A stretch of DNA of 5,692 nt from Desulfurobacterium sp. (GTDB taxonomy: Bacteria > Aquificota > Aquificia > Desulfurobacteriales > Desulfurobacteriaceae), in contig JALSLT010000115.1 of the NCBI GenBank assembly GCA_026988135.1, forward strand, positions 1 to 5,692, in the 5' to 3' direction. Positions 1 through 3,750 of this stretch are shown in pieces (position 1 is the stretch's first letter; each line of letters begins with the position of its first letter). The position numbers and the translations under genes are program-made. The notes under the pieces are model-generated. The model saw only the letters and a list, made by a program, of their open reading frames with translations, made no database searches and was not told where the DNA came from.

Positions 1-2
1 TA

Positions 3-38
3 TTTTTATCTCTCCCATCTCTTTTTTTATCTCTCCCA
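3..38. repeat. 15-bp direct repeat abutting the CRISPR repeat
   Basis: The 15-mer TTTTTATCTCTCCCA occurs at 3-17 and again at 24-38, a 21-bp period. The second copy ends exactly at the first base of the CRISPR repeat at 39. The tract is strongly pyrimidine-rich. It is either a spacer with an internal duplication or the repeat-proximal part of a leader; the window edge prevents a decision. Confidence 0.7.
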
Positions 39-134
39 GTTTTAAGCGTACCTCTAAGGAATTGAAACTATACTTATTAAAATAAGTTGAATATTGGAAA
101 TCCAGTTTTAAGCGTACCTATAAGGAATTGAAAC
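39..134 (+). CRISPR. End of a CRISPR array: two 30-bp repeats, one 36-bp spacer
   Basis: Two 30-bp repeats lie at 39-68 and 105-134. Each begins GTTTTAAGCGTACCT and ends AAGGAATTGAAAC, and they differ only at repeat position 16 (C in the first, A in the second). The spacer between them (69-104) is 36 bp. A GTTT start and GAAAC end is typical of class 1, type I-B/III-like repeats, for which spacers follow the GAAAC end and the leader lies on the GTTT side; on that rule this array reads rightwards. Nothing like a third repeat follows 134, so this is the right-hand end of the array. Positions 1-38 could be another spacer or the end of a leader, because the window is cut there. No cas gene is present in the window. 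The array could be a remnant, a two-repeat mini-array, or the tail of a long one. Confidence 0.88.
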
Positions 135-240
135 TGACACCTGTCCCTGTATTTAAGCTTTCATATTAAAAATTTTGATGCAGTTCTTAAAAGACTAAAA
201 ATAGGAAAGAATAGAAGAAAGATTCTATGTTCTTTGTAAC
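135..240. other. Non-coding spacer between the CRISPR array and repeat copy A
   Basis: Together with 1-134 and 241-318 this makes 318 bp without a gene. Immediately after the last CRISPR repeat comes TGACACCTGTCCCTGTA (135-151), which is more GC-rich than the rest. From memory this resembles a short motif often found beside REP-associated IS200-like transposases. The remaining AT-rich sequence shows no convincing ORF, RNA gene or terminator. Confidence 0.5.
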
Positions 241-268
241 TGTTAACTATAAAATATTAGAGTAAACA
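241..268 (+). repeat. 28-bp dif-like element, copy A
   Basis: The left arm is TGTTAACTATA (241-251), the centre AAATAT (252-257) and the right arm TAGAGTAAACA (258-268). The right arm's reverse complement matches the left arm at 9 of 11 positions. Bases 242-259 are identical to 2071-2088 in copy C, an 18-base exact match that is unlikely by chance even in AT-rich DNA. The 11-6-11 plan is that of Xer recombination sites. The repeat is seen directly; its use as a recombination site is inferred from the tyrosine recombinase gene encoded nearby. Confidence 0.55.
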
Positions 269-295
269 ATTGAGGTGTTTAGGAAAGCTAAAGGT

Positions 296-315
296 AAAAA
301 GGGGGAGCCCCCCCT
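296..315 (-). terminator. Rho-independent terminator of the DUF937-like gene
   Basis: Read on the minus strand, this is AGGGGG, a four-base loop GGCT, then CCCCCT and a run of T (TTTTT over 300-296). It begins 3 bp after the TAA stop of the minus-strand gene at 319-843. A 6-bp, almost all-GC stem with a short loop and a U-tract is a textbook intrinsic terminator. Confidence 0.85.
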
Positions 316-318
316 ATC

Positions 319-843
319 TTAAAAGAATTTTTTGGCAATATTGGTTATGTCATCCATGATGCTTCCATCGTTATCAAAATCAAGCATTCCAAGAAGGCCT
401 TTTGAACTGTTTCCACCTTTACTGCTTATTCCCTTACTTAAACTACCCATTAAAAAAGGTGCAAGCATAGGTAATAAAGATTTTACCGCCGATACATCAA
501 TACCACTTTTACTTGCAACTTCTGAAGCGACTTGCCTACTTGCATCTTTAGAACCGGTAATGTAACTCAACAATTTGTTGCCTTCGTCTTTGATGTTCGG
601 ATTTTTAATATGCTCCTCCGGCTTTTCAAGCATTTCCATGTACTTCCCGCTTTTTAGAAGATTTTCCAGCTCACTGGTATCAACACCTGGATCTTCAATT
701 TTGGATTTTACCTGCTTTACCATAGTGCCACTTAGCATTTTAACGACATCTCCTGCTTTCTCAGAAGGAATGCCTGCCTGTCGAGCTACTTGTTCCAGTA
801 AAGCTTTGCCTCCAAATTGATTTAGCATATCCATAAGTCCCAT
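319..843 (-). CDS. DUF937-family-like protein of unknown function
   Basis: This 174-residue soluble protein has no signal peptide or membrane segment. It is mostly helical by composition, with a Gly/Ser/Lys-rich linker around residues 135-149. Near the C-terminus, residues 155-165 (DFDNDGSIMDD) match the ending typical of the DUF937 family, and the DxDxDG pattern resembles a calcium-binding loop. The helical stretch before it (SGIDVSAVKSLLPMLAPFLMGSL) also fits that family. The function of DUF937 is not known to me and none is proposed. The ATG at 843-841 is supported by a strong Shine-Dalgarno (AGGGAGGA, 855-848). A sigma-70-like promoter lies in the 76-bp gap behind the recombinase gene, so the gene can be expressed independently, although read-through from the recombinase is possible. 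A strong terminator follows. It lies with the recombinase gene between repeat copies A and C, so it may be cargo of that module. Confidence 0.85.
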   Translation of the reverse strand: MGLMDMLNQFGGKALLEQVARQAGIPSEKAGDVVKMLSGTMVKQVKSKIEDPGVDTSELENLLKSGKYMEMLEKPEEHIKNPNIKDEGNKLLSYITGSKDASRQVASEVASKSGIDVSAVKSLLPMLAPFLMGSLSKGISSKGGNSSKGLLGMLDFDNDGSIMDDITNIAKKFF

Positions 844-877
844 TTTTCCTCCCTATTTGAGTTGAAAATTTACTATT

Positions 878-906
878 AGGATATGAAATTTAATTTAAAT
901 AGTCAA
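878..906 (-). promoter_or_regulatory. Sigma-70-like promoter of the DUF937-like gene
   Basis: On the minus strand, TTGACT (906-901) and TATCCT (883-878) are separated by exactly 17 bp. The predicted start of transcription is near 871, about 28 bp upstream of the ATG and just ahead of the ribosome-binding site. It lies wholly in the gap between the recombinase stop and the DUF937-like start. Confidence 0.65.
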
Positions 907-919
907 ATATTCATTTTCT

Positions 920-1738
920 TCACAAAGCAAAAACTTTTTCAATTACCTTAAACATAACATCATCTCTAACTTTAGCATATCTTGCGGTTGTATTTGGTGA
1001 AGCATGGCCTAAAAATGCTTGAATAACCCTTATGTCAACACCCTTATCAACGAGAATAGTGGCAAAAGTGTGTCTTAATTTATGTGGGTGAAGTTTAATT
1101 CCTGTTTTTTCAGCTATTTTGTTAAAAATATACTTTGCCCCCTGATAGGTTAAAGGGAAAAGGCTATCTTTATCTATGGAATTTGCATAAGTTTCAAGTT
1201 CTTTTGCAAATTTTGATGGAAGGGGAATAAATCTTTCTTTTCCACCTTTTCCAATTACCCTTAAAACCTTATGTCCTTTGACTCTCAAAATATCACTTTT
1301 TTTAAGGGAAAGAAGTTCTGATATTCTCAAACCGCAGTAAAGAATAGTTTTTACTATTAGATAATCCCTATAACATCTTTCTCCGGCAGTAGAAAGGATT
1401 TTATCTACTTCTTCATCGGTAAGAGCTTCGGGAACTTTTTGATTTACTTTTTTTATCCTCAAAGATTGCTTCACTGGATTTGTTTTTACAATCTCCATAT
1501 CAACAAGAAAGTTAAAAAAGGAATTTAAAGCGGAAATTCTCCTATTTATAAGAGATGGACTACAATCCATACTACTCCTGAAAATCATAATATCAGCAGT
1601 TTTTGCAAGTTCAACATCTTTATTACCTATGAGATTTATGAAAAGGGAAAGGTCCTTTTTGTATTCTTTAATAGTTCTTTCAGATAGCTCTTTTGATTTG
1701 AAGTTTAAAAACAGCTCCACCGCTTTTGAAAGAAGCAT
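920..1738 (-). CDS. Xer-type tyrosine recombinase/integrase
   Basis: This is a site-specific DNA recombinase that breaks and rejoins strands through a 3'-phosphotyrosine intermediate. At 272 residues it is shorter than XerC/XerD (about 300) and closer to stand-alone XerA-type enzymes. Residues 1 to about 90 form the helical core-binding (SAM-like) domain, and about 105-272 the catalytic domain. All active-site residues are present: Arg138 in GLRISEL, a Lys in the GKGGKER turn (Lys164 or Lys167), His219 and Arg222 in HKLRHT, His245 in LGHA and Tyr254 in TARYAKV. It therefore looks intact. The extra domain of integron integrases is absent. The ATG at 1738 follows a Shine-Dalgarno TGGAGG (1748-1743) and a near-consensus promoter. 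Four 28-bp elements with Xer-site geometry lie around the gene. It could be the housekeeping chromosome-dimer resolvase or a mobile-module integrase; the flanking repeats favour the second, without proof. I use no gene symbol because xerA, xerC and xerD cannot be told apart here. Confidence 0.93.
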   Translation of the reverse strand: MLLSKAVELFLNFKSKELSERTIKEYKKDLSLFINLIGNKDVELAKTADIMIFRSSMDCSPSLINRRISALNSFFNFLVDMEIVKTNPVKQSLRIKKVNQKVPEALTDEEVDKILSTAGERCYRDYLIVKTILYCGLRISELLSLKKSDILRVKGHKVLRVIGKGGKERFIPLPSKFAKELETYANSIDKDSLFPLTYQGAKYIFNKIAEKTGIKLHPHKLRHTFATILVDKGVDIRVIQAFLGHASPNTTARYAKVRDDVMFKVIEKVFAL

Positions 1739-1784
1739 TAAACCTCCAAGCCACTGTATATCAAGCTTTATTTACTTGTTCAGA

Positions 1785-1813
1785 ATTTTACCATTCACTA
1801 TAACAAATGTCAA
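1785..1813 (-). promoter_or_regulatory. Near-consensus sigma-70 promoter of the recombinase gene
   Basis: On the minus strand, a perfect -35 box TTGACA (1813-1808) and a -10 box TAAAAT (1790-1785) are separated by exactly 17 bp. Transcription should start near 1778, giving a leader of about 40 nt. This is an unusually strong promoter for a recombinase gene. The palindromic repeat copy B ends 111 bp upstream of the -35 box. Confidence 0.75.
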
Positions 1814-1923
1814 TTTTCTATAGTCTGATAAATTTTCAAAAAACTATGCTTGTTTGTATAGGATAATAAACTTGCTTGAGAGCAGATTATGCTATTTAGA
1901 TGTTTCTCTTCCTTGATTCTTGT

Positions 1924-1953
1924 TAGTTAACCATATTGTTTTATGGTTAACTA
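1924..1953. repeat. 28-bp dif-like element, copy B: perfect 11-6-11 palindrome
   Basis: The arms AGTTAACCATA (1925-1935) and TATGGTTAACT (1942-1952) are exact reverse complements around a 6-bp centre TTGTTT (1936-1941). One further flanking T:A pair (1924, 1953) extends each arm to 12 bp. The right arm matches the textbook XerD half-site TTATGTTAAAT at 7 of 11 positions, including the GTTAA core. No T-tract follows, so it does not look like a terminator. It could instead be an operator for a dimeric regulator, possibly the recombinase itself. Confidence 0.7.
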
Positions 1954-2069
1954 TAAAGTAGCCTTCTTATTTGCCCTGTGTTGCATTTGGCAATCTAAGC
2001 ATATTACTGCGTAGTAAAAATTAAATAAATAGCAAATAGATTCGTTTTTTTGCTATGGGAGAGAAATTT

Positions 2070-2097
2070 AGTTAACTATAAAATATTATCGGAAACA
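2070..2097 (+). repeat. 28-bp dif-like element, copy C
   Basis: The left arm is AGTTAACTATA (2070-2080), the centre AAATAT (2081-2086) and the right arm TATCGGAAACA (2087-2097). The right arm's reverse complement matches the left at 7 of 11 positions. The left arm, centre and first two bases of the right arm match copy A almost exactly, with 18 consecutive identical bases, and in the same orientation. An identical centre is what two Xer-type sites need to recombine with each other. Confidence 0.55.
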
Positions 2098-2099
2098 GC

Positions 2100-2186
2100 A
2101 TGAGCTCTTCGGATGCAAATCTTTTTTTATACTCCGACAATGTTTGTTGTAGGAATATTTTTCAAGAAATGCAGTCATTCTTTTAA
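2100..2186 (+). CDS. Possible 28-codon ORF between repeat copies C and D
   Basis: The ATG at 2100 opens a 28-codon frame ending in TAA at 2184-2186. The peptide begins MSSSDANLFLY and ends QEMQSFF, with two adjacent cysteines (CC) in the middle. It starts 3 bp after copy C and ends 19 bp before copy D, so it nearly fills that interval, as in a gene cassette. The ribosome-binding site is poor: only GGAAA is visible upstream. The frame is closed by a stop at 2079-2081, so it is not the tail of a longer frame. I do not recognise the peptide. It may be a chance frame or a remnant. Confidence 0.15.
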   Translation: MSSSDANLFLYSDNVCCRNIFQEMQSFF

Positions 2187-2205
2187 AAAGATGTAAACAT
2201 AAAAC

Positions 2206-2233
2206 TATTAACCATAAAATTTTATTATAAACA
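2206..2233 (+). repeat. 28-bp dif-like element, copy D
   Basis: The left arm is TATTAACCATA (2206-2216), the centre AAATTT (2217-2222) and the right arm TATTATAAACA (2223-2233). The arms match as an inverted repeat at 7 of 11 positions. Over the 18-base core shared by A and C it matches at 15 positions. It is in the same orientation as A and C, and its outer right-arm sequence TAAACA matches copy A. It is the most diverged copy. Confidence 0.45.
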
Positions 2234-2429
2234 ATTTTGTAACAAAATTTTGGCTATGCTCATCTGGCAATAAGAGTTATCCATTCCATTCAATTTTAGT
2301 CAAATAACTTGCCATTATTTGCAAACTTTTTAATAAGGAAAATTTCTATCTAAACGTAAAAAACTTAAGAATTACTAAATTTACATAAGGCAATGCATAA
2401 AGCGCTAAAACCGTAAGAAAACTTTTAAT

Positions 2430-2460
2430 TTTAGGGAGGGCATAGATCCTCCTCCCCGAA
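2430..2460 (-). terminator. GC-rich hairpin, possible terminator of the aminopeptidase gene
   Basis: GGGAGG (2434-2439) pairs with CCTCCC (2451-2456), with an 11-base loop and some weak A/T extension on each side. It lies about 30 bp beyond the aminopeptidase stop and is the only GC-rich dyad there. On the minus strand it is followed by TAAAATTAAAAG rather than a clean T-tract. On the plus strand a run of seven T (2466-2472) follows after a 9-bp gap. Termination is therefore plausible but not canonical in either direction. Confidence 0.4.
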
Positions 2461-2486
2461 TTAGATTTTTTTGAACATTATTTCAA

Positions 2487-3530
2487 TTAGAATTCACCTA
2501 TAATCTTTAGCAATAGTTTTGCAGTACTTTTTAGGTCCTCAATATCAATCACTTCCACAGGAGTGTGAATATATCTTGAAGGAACAGAAATAACACCTGT
2601 GGGAATACCTTCTTTCGTAAGTTGGATTGCTGTGGCATCTGTTGTTCCACCGTCTCCTACTTCATACTGAACAGGAATTTCATATTTTGAAACTACCTTT
2701 TTAACAAGTTTTATAACATCCGGATGAGAAATGAGTCCTCTTCCTGCGGCATCAGCAATGCCAAAAACAGGTCCTTTTCCCATCTCCACTGGAGCATCCT
2801 CCATAGAGATACCGGGATGGTCACCACATATGGTTACATCAACGGCAAACGCCATATCAGGATAGATTCCAAAAGCAGAAGTCCTTGCACCTTTTAAGCC
2901 AACTTCTTCCTGAACCGTTCCGACAAGATAAACTTCACAATCAGGTTTATTTTCTGAAAGCTCTTTTGCAAGGTAAAGTAAAATAGCGCAGCCTACCCTA
3001 TCGTCAAATGCTTTACAGGTTACTCTGTTATTTGCCAAAATATCGAAGTCAGATTTAAACGTTATCCAGGAGCCTATTCCAATACCCATTTTTTCTGCAT
3101 CTTCTCTACTTTTTGCTCCAACATCTATGAACATATTTTCCGCTTTTATCAGTTTATTCTTCTCTTCCGCTTTCATCTTATGAGGCGGTTTTGAGCCAAG
3201 AACTCCGATGTAATCTCCTTTCTCAGTATGAACAATAACCTTTTGATTTAAAAGCATCTGGTCATTTATTCCCCCTATCTTTACAAACTTTAAAAATCCC
3301 TTATCATCAATATACTTGACCATTAAACCTATTTCGTCCATGTGTGCAGCTAACATAAATTTTCTTTTACCGTTGCCAATTTTTCCTATCAGGTTGCCAA
3401 ATCTATCGGTATAAACATCATCACAAAACCTGGTTAACTCTTTTTTCATATATTCTTTGACAAAACTTTCTCTTCCAGAAATTCCACTAAGCAGGGATAG
3501 TTTTTCAATATATTTTTTCAATGCTTTCAT
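2487..3530 (-). CDS. M42-family metallo-aminopeptidase (tetrahedral-aminopeptidase / endoglucanase-M type)
   Basis: This is a cytoplasmic, di-metal (Zn/Co) aminopeptidase that trims short peptides. Family members assemble into 12-subunit tetrahedral shells. The 347 residues match the usual family length (about 330-360). The metal-binding and catalytic set is complete: His63 and Asp65 in AAHMDE, Asp176/Asp177 in KAFDDR, catalytic Glu208 with metal ligand Glu209 in VQEEVG, Asp231 in AVDVT and His322 in YIHTPVE. Residues about 70-165 form the inserted oligomerisation domain. There is no signal peptide. The ATG at 3530 is preceded by GGGAGG (3543-3538). The wording around EEVGLKGARTSAFG and SVPSRYIHTPVE is close to archaeal and thermophile members. 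Some family members were annotated as cellulases or FrvX; peptidase is the better-supported role. The gene appears to be monocistronic and divergent from the lipoprotein gene. Its exact peptide preference cannot be read from sequence. Confidence 0.94.
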   Translation of the reverse strand: MKALKKYIEKLSLLSGISGRESFVKEYMKKELTRFCDDVYTDRFGNLIGKIGNGKRKFMLAAHMDEIGLMVKYIDDKGFLKFVKIGGINDQMLLNQKVIVHTEKGDYIGVLGSKPPHKMKAEEKNKLIKAENMFIDVGAKSREDAEKMGIGIGSWITFKSDFDILANNRVTCKAFDDRVGCAILLYLAKELSENKPDCEVYLVGTVQEEVGLKGARTSAFGIYPDMAFAVDVTICGDHPGISMEDAPVEMGKGPVFGIADAAGRGLISHPDVIKLVKKVVSKYEIPVQYEVGDGGTTDATAIQLTKEGIPTGVISVPSRYIHTPVEVIDIEDLKSTAKLLLKIIGEF

Positions 3531-3571
3531 CTGTTCGCCTCCCGGTCTTAATTAAATAAATTCCTCTTCTA

Positions 3572-3600
3572 ATTGTAACATTCCCAGTAAAATTTCAGCA
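3572..3600 (-). promoter_or_regulatory. Extended -10 promoter of the aminopeptidase gene
   Basis: On the minus strand, TGTTACAAT (3580-3572) contains a TGn extension directly before the -10 hexamer TACAAT. The -35 position (3600-3595, TGCTGA) is weak, which is tolerated in extended -10 promoters. Transcription would begin near 3565, about 35 nt before the ATG. Confidence 0.5.
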
Positions 3601-3664
3601 CAAAACTTGCCCTCCTTAATTTTTTAATAATTTAAAGATGGGAGATAATGTAATTCTTATTAAA

Positions 3665-3703
3665 TAAATTAGAAAAGTTGTAAGCGGCAATTTTTCTAAT
3701 TTA
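3665..3703. promoter_or_regulatory. 16-bp-stem hairpin between two divergent genes
   Basis: Positions 3665-3680 pair with 3688-3703 around a 7-base loop TAAGCGG. The stem has 15 Watson-Crick pairs and one G-T pair, starting TAAATTAGAAAA on the left. It lies 47 bp before the lipoprotein ATG. A weak plus-strand -10 box GATAAT (3644-3649) lies just upstream, with only a poor -35 (TTTTTA, 3621-3626). If that promoter is real, the hairpin sits at the 5' end of the lipoprotein mRNA and could stabilise or regulate it. No proper T-tract follows on either strand, so a terminator is less likely. It could also be a DNA operator serving one or both genes. Confidence 0.6.
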
Positions 3704-3750
3704 AATATATCAACGGGAGGAAAAATAAATCATTTTAAAAGGAGGGTCTT

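Larger units (their letters stand above)
1814..2486. other. Long non-coding region with three dif-like elements
   Basis: From the recombinase start to the aminopeptidase stop there are about 750 bp without a convincing gene. What I can see is the recombinase promoter, 28-bp elements B (1925-1952), C (2070-2097) and D (2206-2233), and a GC-rich hairpin near 2430-2460. The segments between B and C (117 bp) and C and D (108 bp) are similar in length but share no obvious sequence beyond the elements. The only small ORF worth naming is at 2100-2186. Positions 2234-2429 contain only AT-rich sequence with a small dyad at 2233-2249. No tRNA, riboswitch or transposase remnant is recognisable. Confidence 0.6.

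Noticed and set aside
332..820. Two plus-strand ORFs (332-565 and 575-820)
   Set aside because: They lie antisense inside the DUF937-like gene, lack ribosome-binding sites and have low-complexity Leu/Ser-rich products.
920..1738. Integron integrase identity for the recombinase
   Set aside because: The integron-specific extra domain is missing between the catalytic motifs, and the repeats are 28-bp Xer-like elements, not long attC hairpins.
1629..1823. Plus-strand ORF of 64 codons
   Set aside because: It is antisense to the recombinase N-terminus and covers its promoter and ribosome-binding site, with no start signals of its own.
2031..2054. AGCAAA/TTTGCT dyad with a T-run, terminator-like
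   Set aside because: The 6-bp stem has a 12-base loop, the T-run lies inside the dyad rather than after it, and no gene ends there.
3570..3602. Minus-strand 10-codon leader ORF starting GTG, with an AAGGAGG-like site upstream
   Set aside because: It overlaps the likely -10 box of the aminopeptidase promoter, so it would not be on that transcript.
11..3644. 10-bp match TCTCCCATCT between 11-20 (plus) and 3635-3644 (minus)
   Set aside because: Ten-base matches are expected by chance in a window of this size, and the surroundings do not align.
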